Below are positions 1 through 8,468 of a DNA stretch of 64,000 bases, piece after piece. The notes beneath the pieces are model-generated. The model saw only the letters and a program-made list of their open reading frames with translations. It was not told where the DNA came from and searched no databases. Location: NCBI RefSeq assembly GCF_007954365.1, contig NZ_VOLO01000003.1:434001-498000 (forward strand). Direction: 5' to 3'. Position 1 is the first letter of the stretch. The number at the start of each line of letters is the position of its first letter. The stretch is from Frigoribacterium sp. ACAM 257 (GTDB taxonomy: Bacteria; Actinomycetota; Actinomycetes; Actinomycetales; Microbacteriaceae). A program made the translations under genes and the position numbers.

Positions 1-525
1 GTCGTCGTGGTTCCGGGCATGCGCCACAACCGGCAGCCGATCCCGGCGACCGCGGAGGCAGCGCAGCGCATCCTCGACGCGCACGACCTGCGCGGGGTCG
101 TCGTCGTCGCCCACAGCAAGGGCGGACTCGTCGGCAAGTCGATGATGGTCGGCACCGACGTCGAGCGTCGCATCGACCGGATGGTGGCGATCAACAGCCC
201 GTTCTCGGGCACGCGCTGGTCGCGCGTGCTGCCGAACCCCGCCCTTCGCGCCTTCTCTCCGCGGGACGCCGCGCTGCTGCAACTGGCCGACCAGCTCGAG
301 GCGAACGAGCGCGTCACCTCGATGGCGTCCCGCTTCGACGCGCACGTCACCGAGGGCAGCGTCCTGCCGGGGGCCGTCAACGTGACGTTCCCCGTCGACG
401 GGCACTTCCGGCCCCTGGGGAACCCCGCGTGCGTCGACATGGTCGTGGCCGCGGTCGAGGGCGGAGACCTCGGCGAGGTCGGCTCCGACGGCGACGCCCT
501 CAGCGCCGGGGGCTCAGCGCCCTGA
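1..525 (+). CDS. Alpha/beta-hydrolase (lipase-like), 5' end outside window
   Basis: The reading frame is open from the first base, so the N-terminus lies outside the window; 174 residues are visible. The stretch RGVVVVAHSKGGLVG is a strand-nucleophile-helix elbow of the alpha/beta-hydrolase fold, with the serine of HSKGG as the likely nucleophile. VDGHFRPLG near the C-terminus probably carries the catalytic histidine. The fold resembles lipase/PGAP1-type esterases, but the substrate cannot be read from the sequence. The 3' end overlaps the convergent hydrolase gene by 26 bp. No signal peptide can be judged because the start is missing. Confidence 0.7.
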   Translation, partial: VVVVPGMRHNRQPIPATAEAAQRILDAHDLRGVVVVAHSKGGLVGKSMMVGTDVERRIDRMVAINSPFSGTRWSRVLPNPALRAFSPRDAALLQLADQLEANERVTSMASRFDAHVTEGSVLPGAVNVTFPVDGHFRPLGNPACVDMVVAAVEGGDLGEVGSDGDALSAGGSAP

Positions 526-1468
526 CCGCCTCGCGCGGTCGCTCGACGTGCGCGAAGTGCCCGCAGCCGACCAGCACGGTCGTCCGCGCCCCCGGCAGCA
601 GGTCGCGCAGGCGCATCAGGTCGTCCGGCCGCGCGAACGCGTCCTCCGCCCCGGCGACGACCGCCACCGGACAGGTGATCCCGGCCCAGGCGAGCGTGTC
701 GTAGCCCACGCCCGACGCGACGGCGGCGACGAACGCCCGCGGCCGGATCTCGGCGACGAACGCCTCGAGCACCGACCGCGGCACGCGGCGCACGTGCCGG
801 AACACGGGGGCGGACAGCGCCCGCAGCAGCCCGAACCTGGCGGCGCCGGCGAGCAGGGGGCCGGAGGCGCGGGGCAGCACCCGGAACACCACCCGCAGCA
901 GCACGAGGGCCGGCACCGTCCGCAGCCCGTGCCACGGGCGCGACGCGGCCTCGAGCGCGGAGAACGTCGTGGGGGAGACGAGCCCCAGCGACCGCACGCG
1001 ACCGGGCGTCTGCGCGGCGACGTGCAGCGCGACCAGGGCGCCGAGCGAGTGGCCGACGAGGTCGAAGCGGTCGAGCCCGCAGGCGTCGGCCACGGCGTGC
1101 ACGACCCGGGACGCCGCGTGCACGTCGAGGGCGACGGCGGGCGCCGGGCTGGCGCCCCAGCCCGGCAGGTCGATCAGCACGAGCGGGCCGGCGAGGGCCG
1201 CCGAGGCGTCCGCGCCGGCCTCGCGCACGGCACGGCGGAGCGGCAGCCACGTCGTCCACGAGCCCGCCGCCCCGTGCAGCATCACCGTCGCGGAGGCGCG
1301 GGCCGCGTCGCCCGCAGCACCCGCGTCGCCGAGCACAGCGGACCGGTGCAGCACGACCCGGCCGTCGGCGGTGTCGACGACGTCCTCGACCAGGTCGCGC
1401 GCCTCCTCGGGGTCCAGTCCGAACGGCGCGTAGGCGCCGTCGGGAGCCGCCTCGGCGTCGTCGGTCAC
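500..1468 (-). CDS. Alpha/beta-hydrolase fold enzyme
   Basis: A 322-residue alpha/beta-hydrolase. LHGAAGSWTTW supplies the HG oxyanion-hole motif, GHSLGA is the nucleophile elbow, GAEDAF fits the acid position and GCGHFAHVERP carries the catalytic histidine. The arrangement matches small-molecule hydrolases of the epoxide hydrolase/C-C hydrolase class, but the substrate is unknown. The chosen GTG start overlaps the TGA stop of the upstream FUSC gene as GTGA (1465-1468), indicating translational coupling in a two-gene operon. The frame stays open further upstream only as an antisense shadow of the FUSC gene. Confidence 0.8.
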   Translation of the reverse strand: MTDDAEAAPDGAYAPFGLDPEEARDLVEDVVDTADGRVVLHRSAVLGDAGAAGDAARASATVMLHGAAGSWTTWLPLRRAVREAGADASAALAGPLVLIDLPGWGASPAPAVALDVHAASRVVHAVADACGLDRFDLVGHSLGALVALHVAAQTPGRVRSLGLVSPTTFSALEAASRPWHGLRTVPALVLLRVVFRVLPRASGPLLAGAARFGLLRALSAPVFRHVRRVPRSVLEAFVAEIRPRAFVAAVASGVGYDTLAWAGITCPVAVVAGAEDAFARPDDLMRLRDLLPGARTTVLVGCGHFAHVERPREAVRALSPRR

Positions 1469-2583
1469 TCGTCGATGATCTCTTCGCGCACCCGACGGAT
1501 GTCCTCGAGCAGCGACCCGACGAGCACCCAGTGCTCCGGGTCCGGCCTCAGCACCCGCACCGGCGCCGTGAGGGCCGGGGCCTCGGGCGCGGCGTCGCCG
1601 CCGAGCGGTCGCTCGTCCGCGAGCGGGGGCTCGCCGCGCAGCCGACGCTCGTCGGGCGAGGTCCCCGGCCGTGCCGAGGAGGCGGGCGCCGAGTCGGCCT
1701 CGGCCTCGCGTCCCCGCAACCGCAGGTCGTGCGCCGCCCGGTGCAGCTCCTCCGCGATCTGCCCCACCGCCGGGTCGTCGACCAGCCCGACGTCGTAGTT
1801 GTCGTGCACCGAGCGCGTCATGCCCACCGCGCGGTGGACGAGCGCCGTGAGGCGGACCAGCAGGGCGGCGTCCGCCTCGAGCACGGTCCGCTGGCGACTC
1901 GCGCGGGGGTTGAGCATGAGGCTCTCCTCGCCCGCGGCCACCGCGGCTGCGGCCTTCGCCTGCAGGTCGCGCAGGCCCCGCGCCTGCACGAGCACAGCGC
2001 CGAGGCGCTCGCGGTCGCTCGGCGTCGACAAGACGGCGCCGAGCTCGTCCAGCACGGCGGCGAGGTCCCTGGTGAGGCGGCCGACGGCGAGGTGCGCCGG
2101 CGCGAGGAGCACCGGAGGGACCACGAGCGCGTTGATCGCGAGGGCGACCACGGCGCCGATGATCGTCTCGAGCACCCGGTCGAGGGCGTAGTCGGGCGTC
2201 TGCGCGCCGATCGCCAGCACGAGCATCGCCGAGATCGGCACCTGGTTCGCGCTGCTCGGCGTGAGGCGGAGCGCCCACGAGACCAGCAAGCTGACGACGA
2301 CGATGCCGAGCACGATCCAGGTGGAGGCGCCGAACAGCTGGCCCGCCGCGAACGCGATCAGCACCCCGGCGACCACGCCCACGCTGCGCTCGAGGCCGCG
2401 CACCAGCGACTGGTTGACGCTCGGCAGCACGACGAGCAGGGCCGCGATGGCGGCGAATATCGGCAGGGGCTGCTGCAGCAGGGCGACCGACGCGAACCAC
2501 GCGACCACGACCGCGGCCGAGGTCTTCACGACCTGGAGCAGGGGCGTCCGCCGGGTCTGCCGGATCCGCGAGACGAGGTGCAC
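1465..2583 (-). CDS. FUSC / aromatic-acid-exporter-like membrane protein
   Basis: A 372-residue protein with about six membrane helices in its first 170 residues (for example SAAVVVAWFASVALL, PIFAAIAALLVVLPS, TWIVLGIVVVSLLVSW, IIGAVVALAINALVV), followed by a helical cytosolic half. This is the architecture of the FUSC/ArAE family (YccS, AaeB, plant ALMT relatives), which export aromatic acids or other organic anions. Family membership rests on the topology and the PNQSLxRGxxR-type segment after helix 2. It is the first gene of an operon with the downstream hydrolase, so the pair could handle one substrate (inference). Confidence 0.7.
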   Translation of the reverse strand: MHLVSRIRQTRRTPLLQVVKTSAAVVVAWFASVALLQQPLPIFAAIAALLVVLPSVNQSLVRGLERSVGVVAGVLIAFAAGQLFGASTWIVLGIVVVSLLVSWALRLTPSSANQVPISAMLVLAIGAQTPDYALDRVLETIIGAVVALAINALVVPPVLLAPAHLAVGRLTRDLAAVLDELGAVLSTPSDRERLGAVLVQARGLRDLQAKAAAAVAAGEESLMLNPRASRQRTVLEADAALLVRLTALVHRAVGMTRSVHDNYDVGLVDDPAVGQIAEELHRAAHDLRLRGREAEADSAPASSARPGTSPDERRLRGEPPLADERPLGGDAAPEAPALTAPVRVLRPDPEHWVLVGSLLEDIRRVREEIIDE

Positions 2584-2711
2584 GCCCCGAGGCTACCGGC
2601 GAGGGCACGAGGAGGTGCCCCTGGCATCGCGAGGACCGCTCGCATCACGATTCGGTCACCGTGCAGCTCCGTCGGCCCCGTGCCGCTGCTCACAGCAGGT
2701 TCAATGGACGT

Positions 2712-3917
2712 GTGTGGCCGAACTCAGCAGAGGTGCTCCCCGCGGCGTTCGCCGGCTCGGGGCTCGCCGTCGTCGCATTCCGGCCGCACTCGGTCGAGCC
2801 CTCCGGCCACGGGTTCCTCTACGGGTACGAGGTCGACACCGTCGACGCGACCGGGACGACCGACACCGTCCTCACCTTCATCGACACCGACGTCACGTCC
2901 GCCGCCCCCACGAGCGTCCTCACCACCGACCCGTCGACGGGCCAGCAGCTCGCCGTCTGGGCCTACCCGGCCGACCCGCTCCTCCCTGCGCTCGCCGGGG
3001 TGACCTACCCCGACCGGGTGGCGGAGTCGCTCGCCGCCCTCGGCATCGAGGTCACCTCGCCTGCCCTCAGCGTGGCCGCCTACCGCCCCGGCAAGCGGGC
3101 CGTCATCCGGCTCGACTCCGCCGAGGCGACGCTCTTCCTCAAGGTGATCCGACCCGACAGGGTCGCCCCGATCGTCGCGCAGCACGAGGCGTTCCGGGCA
3201 CGGGGCCTCCCGGTGCCCCGCGTCCTCGCCTCCCGCCCCGACGGGCTGCTCGTGCTCGAGCGGGTGCCCGGCGTCCCCGCGGGGCAGCGGGTCGCCGACC
3301 TCGCCGACGACCCGCGCTTCGTCGGGCAGATCGTCGAGCTCGGCCGTCTCACCACGACCGTGGACATCGCCGGTCGGGCGCAGCCGGACGCCCTCGACCA
3401 CGCGGAGTGGCACCGGGGCACCCTCTCGTCCGCGCTGCCCGACCGCGCGGCGGAGATCGACGGGCTCTACGCCGAGATCGACCGTCGACGGGCGACGTGG
3501 GCCGGCGATCCGCTCACGGTGATCCACGGCGACCTTCACCTCGAGCAGCTCTTCGTCCACCCCGACGAGCCGTGGCGGGTCACGGGACTGCTCGACATCG
3601 ACACCGCCGGCCTCGGCCACCCGGCTCGTGACGCGGCCGCGCTGATCGCCCACCTCGTCGTCACGGGCCAGTGGCACCGAGGCAACGGAGACGAGTCGGA
3701 GGCCCGAGCCTGCGAGCGGCTCGCCGACGAGCTGTCGCGCACCTGGGCGCGAGCGGCCCCGGCTCTCGCCGACCGACTCGCGCCCGCCGTCGCGTCGCAG
3801 CTGCTCGCCCACGCGGGCGGGCAGGCGACGCTCGGCACCGACACGGGACGGCGCAAGGCCGTGCAGCTGCTCGGCGCGGCGGGCGGGGCGCTCGGCGGGG
3901 CCGACCTCCTCCCCTGA
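2712..3917 (+). CDS. Phosphotransferase with APH (aminoglycoside phosphotransferase/choline kinase) fold
   Basis: A 401-residue kinase-fold protein. VIHGDLHLEQLF is the Brenner-type catalytic loop (HGDLH) and GLLDIDTAGLG holds the metal-binding aspartate that replaces DFG in APH proteins. TLFLKVI in the N-lobe supplies the ATP-binding lysine. The first 140 residues form an extra N-terminal cap, as in maltokinase-like proteins, but the C-lobe is not close enough to the maltokinase at 10341-11696 to call it one. The GTG at 2712 is preferred; GTG at 2661 in the same frame would add 17 residues. The phosphate acceptor is unknown. Confidence 0.7.
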   Translation: MWPNSAEVLPAAFAGSGLAVVAFRPHSVEPSGHGFLYGYEVDTVDATGTTDTVLTFIDTDVTSAAPTSVLTTDPSTGQQLAVWAYPADPLLPALAGVTYPDRVAESLAALGIEVTSPALSVAAYRPGKRAVIRLDSAEATLFLKVIRPDRVAPIVAQHEAFRARGLPVPRVLASRPDGLLVLERVPGVPAGQRVADLADDPRFVGQIVELGRLTTTVDIAGRAQPDALDHAEWHRGTLSSALPDRAAEIDGLYAEIDRRRATWAGDPLTVIHGDLHLEQLFVHPDEPWRVTGLLDIDTAGLGHPARDAAALIAHLVVTGQWHRGNGDESEARACERLADELSRTWARAAPALADRLAPAVASQLLAHAGGQATLGTDTGRRKAVQLLGAAGGALGGADLLP

Positions 3918-4286
3918 CGACAGGTCGCGACACGACGACCCTCCCGGTGGCGTGGCCGGCCGCGAAGCGCGTAAAGTGTGGCGGAGCACCGTCCGTGTCG
4001 TCGTCCGACACGGTGGTCCGACCCGGCCGGGTCCGGCCGTCACGGCGGCGTTCCCGGTCGCGACCCGACCGGCGTCCGTCCACAGCTGCCCGCCGTCCGA
4101 CCCGAAGTCGTCCGACCGTGTCCGTCTCGCCCCGGTGCCCGCACCGCGGCGGTCCGTCGCGTCGGGCAGCACGAGGGGCACGGTCCCGGGCCGCGTCGCC
4201 GCACCGAAGCACCGCACCGCAGCACCACTCGTCGTCGCTCGACGACACAGCACCGTCGACCACCGCGTCGACCACGAGGAGGAGCC
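3918..4286 (+). other. Non-coding leader upstream of SNF2-type helicase gene
   Basis: About 370 bases with no convincing gene. TAAAGT at about 3971 fits a TANNNT -10 box, which would give a 5' leader of roughly 300 nt. An imperfect hairpin (CACCG, GTGTCG pairing with CGACAC, GGTG) lies at about 3988-4017. Reading frames through the region are shadows without a plausible protein. Confidence 0.35.
4276..4284 (+). promoter_or_regulatory. Ribosome binding site deciding a TTG start
   Basis: GAGGAGGAG lies just upstream of TTG at 4287 and is the only strong Shine-Dalgarno sequence before the conserved part of the helicase gene. This decides the TTG start over longer in-frame alternatives. Confidence 0.65.
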
Positions 4287-6419
4287 TTGGCTCGACCAGG
4301 CCAGCGTCAGCAGGGCGGCACCCGCACCGCCCCCCAGAAGCACCGCCGCCGCGAGGTGGACAACGACGGGCTCATCCCCGTCCTCGCCCGGGCCGTGCGC
4401 GAGGTGGAGGCGGCCGCCCAGCGCGGGCAGGTGAAGCCCTCCAGCCGCACGAAGTTCCAGGTCATCGCCCTGCTGATGCGCGAGGAGCGCGCCCGCGTCA
4501 AGGTCGACAAGGCCGTCAGCGACTCCGAGCGCGCCGAGCAGATGAAGCGCCTCGACGGCGTCGCGCAGATCCTCGCGAAGACCGCCGCTCGCGACACCTC
4601 GCTCATCGCCCTGCTCGGCGAGGACGCCGTCGTCTCCGAGAGCGCCAAGACGCTCAGGCGCGACATGCAGATGTCCGCCGGGATGGAACTCGCCCCCGAG
4701 GAGCAGGTCGTCGTCCGAGAGGCCGCGCCCGTCGCGCCCGTCTCCGAGCGCCAGGTCGTGCCGCAGTCGGTCGTCTCGCGCCAGCTCGCCAACCCGTTCC
4801 TGCCGCCGGACTTCTCGCTCGCCGAGGTCACCCGCGAGGTGCACCCGGTGCGCCTCGCGAACTGGGAGCTCTTCGGCCCGCTCTTCAAGTCGTTCGAGTA
4901 CGGCGCCGGCGGTGGCTCAGCCTGCATGCCCCTGCCCGAGCCGACGACCGTCGACGCCCCGGCCGGCGCGACCCTGATGCACCACCAGGCGCAGCTCGTC
5001 GAGTCGGCCCGTCAGGGCCACCGCACCTACCTGCTCGCCGACGAGCCGGGCCTCGGCAAGACGGCCCAGTCGCTGCTCGCCGCCCAGGCCGCCGGCGCGT
5101 ACCCGCTGCTCGTCGTCGTCCCGAACGTCGTGAAGACGAACTGGGCCCGCGAAGTGCAGCTCTGGACGCCGACCCGCACCGCCACGGTGATCCACGGCGA
5201 CGGCGACACCCTGGACGCCTTCGCCGACGTCGTGATCGTCAACTACGAGGTGCTCGACCGCCACGTCGGCTGGCTCGGCGACCTCGGCTTCAAGGGAATG
5301 ATCGTCGACGAGGCGCACTTCATCAAGAACAAGGAGTCCCAGCGCTCGCGGCACGTGCTGCAGCTGTCGGAGCGCATCCGCTCGCGGACGGCCCACCCGC
5401 TGCTCATGGCACTCACCGGCACGCCGCTGATCAACGACATCGAAGATTTCCGGGCCATCTGGGAGTTCCTCGGCTGGATCGGCGACAAGAAGCCCGCCGC
5501 CGAGCTCATGGAACAGCTCGAGGAGGCGGGCCTCACGCCGGCCGATCCCGGCTTCTTCTCGTCCGCCCGCGAGATCGTCATCGACCTCGGCATCGTCCGA
5601 CGCCGCAAGGTCGACGTCGCCGCCGACATCCCGGCCCGCCGCATCGCCGACCTCCCCGTCGAGCTCGACGACGAGGCCGGTCGCTCGATCCGCGAGGCCG
5701 AGCGCGAGCTGGCCCGCCGCCTCGTCTCCCGCTACCGGTCCGCGCTCGCGGCTCGCACCTCCGGCGTGAGGGTCGAGGGGATCGACCACGACCTGGTCCG
5801 CCAGGTCGCCAAATGGGAGCTGGAGGACACGACGACCGCGAAGAGCGGCGAGAACGTCTTCAGCATGGTGCGCCGCATCGGCCAGGCGAAGGCCGGGCTC
5901 GCCGCGGACTACACCGCGCAGCTCGCCCGCAACGTCGGCAAGGTCGTGTTCTTCGCCAAGCACATCGACGTGATGGACGTCGCCGAGCAGACCTTCGCCA
6001 AGCGGGGCATCAAGTACTCGTCGATCCGCGGCGACCAGACGCCGGCCGTGCGCCAGCGTCAGATCGACGCGTTCGTGAACGACCCCGAGGTCGAGGTCGT
6101 CGTCTGCTCGCTCACCGCGGCGGGCGTCGGGCTGAACCTGCAGGTCGCCTCGAACGTCGTGCTCGCCGAGCTGTCGTGGACGGACGCCGAGCAGACGCAG
6201 GCGATCGACCGCGTGCACCGCATCGGCCAGGAGGAGCCGGTCACCGCCTGGCGCGTCATCGCGGCCCAGACGATCGACACGAAGATCGCCGAGCTGATCG
6301 ACAGCAAGGCGGGCCTCGCGGCGCGCGCCCTCGACGGCGACGACAGCGAGGTGGTCGACTCGGGCGACATCCAGCTCAGCGCGCTGGTCGCCCTCCTCAC
6401 GGAGGCCCTCGCCGAGTAG
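4287..6419 (+). CDS. SNF2-family DEAD/DEAH-box ATPase (helicase-like)
   Basis: A 710-residue superfamily 2 ATPase. Motif I is ADEPGLGKTAQS, motif II VDEAHFIKN, motif III LTGTPLIND, and the C-terminal RecA lobe ends with AAGVGLNLQVASNVVLAELSW and QAIDRVHRIGQ, the classic SNF2 motifs V and VI. About 200 residues without a recognised domain precede the ATPase; they are basic at the start and helical. Single-polypeptide SNF2 ATPases of this kind remodel protein-DNA or protein-RNA complexes rather than unwind duplexes. The TTG start is set by the GAGGAGG site at 4276. The gene stands alone in its orientation. Confidence 0.85.
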   Translation: MARPGQRQQGGTRTAPQKHRRREVDNDGLIPVLARAVREVEAAAQRGQVKPSSRTKFQVIALLMREERARVKVDKAVSDSERAEQMKRLDGVAQILAKTAARDTSLIALLGEDAVVSESAKTLRRDMQMSAGMELAPEEQVVVREAAPVAPVSERQVVPQSVVSRQLANPFLPPDFSLAEVTREVHPVRLANWELFGPLFKSFEYGAGGGSACMPLPEPTTVDAPAGATLMHHQAQLVESARQGHRTYLLADEPGLGKTAQSLLAAQAAGAYPLLVVVPNVVKTNWAREVQLWTPTRTATVIHGDGDTLDAFADVVIVNYEVLDRHVGWLGDLGFKGMIVDEAHFIKNKESQRSRHVLQLSERIRSRTAHPLLMALTGTPLINDIEDFRAIWEFLGWIGDKKPAAELMEQLEEAGLTPADPGFFSSAREIVIDLGIVRRRKVDVAADIPARRIADLPVELDDEAGRSIREAERELARRLVSRYRSALAARTSGVRVEGIDHDLVRQVAKWELEDTTTAKSGENVFSMVRRIGQAKAGLAADYTAQLARNVGKVVFFAKHIDVMDVAEQTFAKRGIKYSSIRGDQTPAVRQRQIDAFVNDPEVEVVVCSLTAAGVGLNLQVASNVVLAELSWTDAEQTQAIDRVHRIGQEEPVTAWRVIAAQTIDTKIAELIDSKAGLAARALDGDDSEVVDSGDIQLSALVALLTEALAE

Positions 6420-6446
6420 CTGCGCGGCTCGTGCCGGGCTGCCGTC

Positions 6447-6522
6447 TCGACACTGCACCGGGCTTCGTACACTGCACCGCGTCTAGTCCCGGTGCAGTGT
6501 ACGAAACCCGGTGCGTTGTCGA
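6447..6522. repeat. Long inverted repeat between convergent genes
   Basis: Arms of about 33 nt (6447-6479 and 6490-6522) are reverse complements with only about three mismatches, separated by a 10-nt loop. Both arms carry GTACACTGCACCG and its relatives, and within each arm CACTGCACCG/ACTGCACCG recurs. The loop holds the stop codon of the minus-strand gene, so the right arm encodes its last 13 codons. It may act as a bidirectional terminator; no T-run is present. Confidence 0.7.
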
Positions 6523-7430
6523 TGAAGGCCCGCGCGAGCTAGCGCGGCCGCCACTTCCGCGGGGCGGTAGAGGTCGCGCCACACTGTCCGGACGACGCCG
6601 CGCACCTCGGGCAGCGCGCGCAGGCGGTCTTCGCGCAGCTTCTCGCGCACGACGACGTCCTCGACGCTGAGACCGCCTCGGTACTCGGCAGCGCGGTACT
6701 TCTTCAGGCCGTCGAACTCGTCCAGCAGCCCGATGTGGTCCCACCAGAAGTCGCCGTAGCCGATCAGGCCCACCTCGTCGCGGAACGGCCGTTGGAGCTG
6801 CGGAGGAGGGAAGCCCAGCCCGTCGAGAGCCACGCGCAGCACGGACTCGCCTGCCGACTCGGCCAGGGGAGACCCGAAGGCGCCGACCCACACGACCCGC
6901 GAGGTGCCCCGCCGACGGTCACGTCGGTCCAGGGCCGCCCAGTACTCGTCGAGGGTGCAGAGCCGGGCCCGCAGGCAGTGATCGAGAACGGCCACGGCCT
7001 GACTTCGGGAGGCGGTGAGAGCGATGTCGACGGCCGTCCGGGCCGGCGTCGTCAGGGTCATGTGCTCGACCGTCGTGAGGTCGACGTCCGAGAGGGCCGC
7101 CGCGTGCTTGGTCACGTGGTCGCCGGTGTGCGTGCGGCCGCGGTCGGGATCCGTGATGCTCGTCGTCGACGGGGGGACGCCCACGAGCGGCATGCCCCAC
7201 ATCGCGCCTGCGGCGACGTGCGAGACGACGGCTGTCCGCCCGAGGCGATCCAGCGTCGCGACGGCACGGAGGACCACGCGGTCCTCGGGGCTGAGCGGCG
7301 CCCAGTCCGCCGCGCGGACGTAGCGGCCGGGCGCGACGCGGACGAGCTCGCCGCGGGCGTGCGCCCGACGCTCGGCGGGGTCGTCGTGACGGGACCGGAT
7401 CAGCAGGCCGGAGGCGCGGGAGGGGAGCAC
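6483..7430 (-). CDS. AbiEi antitoxin-like / DUF559-like domain protein
   Basis: A 315-residue protein. The N-terminal part (GELVRVAPGRYVRAADW, then a region on whether a gene is present in the house) resembles the winged-helix AbiEi/type IV antitoxin domain found in many actinobacterial proteins. The C-terminal part (GFPPPQLQRPFRDEVG, YGDFWWDHIGLLDEFDGLKKY, VVREKLREDRLRAL) has the layout of a DUF559/Vsr-like endonuclease fold, with acidic residues D and E in plausible catalytic positions. No partner AbiEii nucleotidyltransferase is adjacent, so a toxin-antitoxin role is not supported. GTG at 7430 is chosen; longer starts only add Arg/Pro-rich shadow sequence. Confidence 0.6.
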   Translation of the reverse strand: MLPSRASGLLIRSRHDDPAERRAHARGELVRVAPGRYVRAADWAPLSPEDRVVLRAVATLDRLGRTAVVSHVAAGAMWGMPLVGVPPSTTSITDPDRGRTHTGDHVTKHAAALSDVDLTTVEHMTLTTPARTAVDIALTASRSQAVAVLDHCLRARLCTLDEYWAALDRRDRRRGTSRVVWVGAFGSPLAESAGESVLRVALDGLGFPPPQLQRPFRDEVGLIGYGDFWWDHIGLLDEFDGLKKYRAAEYRGGLSVEDVVVREKLREDRLRALPEVRGVVRTVWRDLYRPAEVAAALARAGLHRQRTGFRTLHRD

Positions 7431-7584
7431 GCGGCCAGCGTGGCGTCCACGGGTCGGGGCCCGCGCCTCCTCGCGTCGGTCCTGTGGACGATGAGCGAGT
7501 GCGGGCGACGGGGGAGGGACGCCTCCCAGGAGGCGGGAGTTGGGTCGGGAGATCACCGCACGCACGCACCCGAAGGAGCACACC

Positions 7585-7980
7585 ATGCCCGAGATCCAGG
7601 GCTACGCCCACGTCGCCATCACCGTGTCCGACCTCGACGCGAGCCTCGCGTTCTACGAGTCGCTGCTCGGCGCCCCGCCCGTCGGGCAGATCGTGCTGGA
7701 CGGCCTCGACCGCCGCCTCTTCTCGGTCGGCAACGGCCAGATCCTCGGCGTGACCGCCTACACGGACGGCAAGGCGGTCCCGTTCGACCCGACCGTGCCC
7801 GGCCTCGACCACATCGGCTTCGCCGTCGCCGACCGCGACGCCGTCGTCGCCTGGCAGGAGCACGCCGCCTCGGTCGGCATCGAGTCCGACCTCGAGGACC
7901 CCGACTTCGGCACGACCCTCATGGTCAAGGACCCCGACGGCAACCAGATCGAGTTCTTCGCGGCCGCACCGCAGGGCTGA
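7585..7980 (+). CDS. VOC (glyoxalase/bleomycin-resistance/dioxygenase) family protein
   Basis: A 131-residue protein made of one pair of beta-alpha-beta-beta-beta modules: GYAHVAITVSDLDASLAFYESLLG starts the first and GLDHIGFAVADRDAVVAW the second. H9-type and H in LDHIGF plus E in NQIEFF match the metal-ligand positions of the vicinal oxygen chelate superfamily. PDGNQIEFF is the usual C-terminal signature. AAGGAG at 7573-7578 precedes the ATG. Function within the superfamily (lyase, dioxygenase or resistance protein) cannot be assigned. Confidence 0.8.
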   Translation: MPEIQGYAHVAITVSDLDASLAFYESLLGAPPVGQIVLDGLDRRLFSVGNGQILGVTAYTDGKAVPFDPTVPGLDHIGFAVADRDAVVAWQEHAASVGIESDLEDPDFGTTLMVKDPDGNQIEFFAAAPQG

Positions 7981-7996
7981 CACGACCCGCTGCGCC

Positions 7997-8036
7997 AGAA
8001 CGCCCCGCGCCTCCTGACGGAGGGGCGGGGCGTTCT
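7997..8036. terminator. Hairpin terminator between convergent genes
   Basis: AGAACGCCCCGC pairs perfectly with GCGGGGCGTTCT (12 bp) around a 16-nt loop, lying between the convergent VOC and mycoredoxin genes. Confidence 0.7.
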
Positions 8037-8069
8037 CGTGTCGTAGGCGCCGGTCGCAGGCGCGGGGCG

Positions 8070-8342
8070 CTACAGCCCGAGCTTCGCCTTCACGTCGGCG
8101 AGCGACGGGTTCGTCGCGGTCGAGCCGTCGGGGAAGATCACGGTCGGCACGGTCTGGTTGCCGCCGTTCACGCTCTCGACGATCTCGGCGGTGCCCGCGA
8201 CCTCCTCGATGTTGACCTCGGTGAAGCCGATGCCCTGCTTGCCCAGCTGCTGCTTCAGGCGGGCGCAGTAGCCGCACCACGACGTGCTGAACATCGTGAC
8301 GGAGCCGGCTTCGGGGACGTAGGAGGTGGCGGTGTCGGTCAT
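8070..8342 (-). CDS. Mycoredoxin (glutaredoxin-like)
   Basis: A 90-residue thioredoxin-fold protein with the CxxC motif WCGYC, the cis-proline segment TVPTVIF and a GSTATNPSL tail. This is the mycoredoxin-1 pattern: in actinobacteria it reduces mycothiol mixed disulfides using mycothiol. TMFSTSWCGYCARLK matches the family active-site context closely. It is a single gene, divergent from the downstream pyruvate dehydrogenase gene with about 125 bp between them. Confidence 0.85.
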   Translation of the reverse strand: MTDTATSYVPEAGSVTMFSTSWCGYCARLKQQLGKQGIGFTEVNIEEVAGTAEIVESVNGGNQTVPTVIFPDGSTATNPSLADVKAKLGL

Positions 8343-8468
8343 GCGACAAGGCTATGCCCGGTCGACGGTGAGGGACGGGGGAGTTGGCTGGGAGGACACG
8401 GGTCGAGGAGGCGCGGGTGAGGACGCCTGCACCGCTCGCCCGACACCATCGCGCACCAGGAGGACCCC

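Noticed and set aside
1468-2608. N-terminal extension of the hydrolase at 500-1468 fused through the FUSC region
   Set aside because: The extension is an antisense/out-of-frame shadow of the membrane protein; the GTGA overlap marks a normal start.
6483-7430. Type IV toxin-antitoxin system (AbiE)
   Set aside because: Only the antitoxin-like domain is present; no AbiEii nucleotidyltransferase is adjacent.
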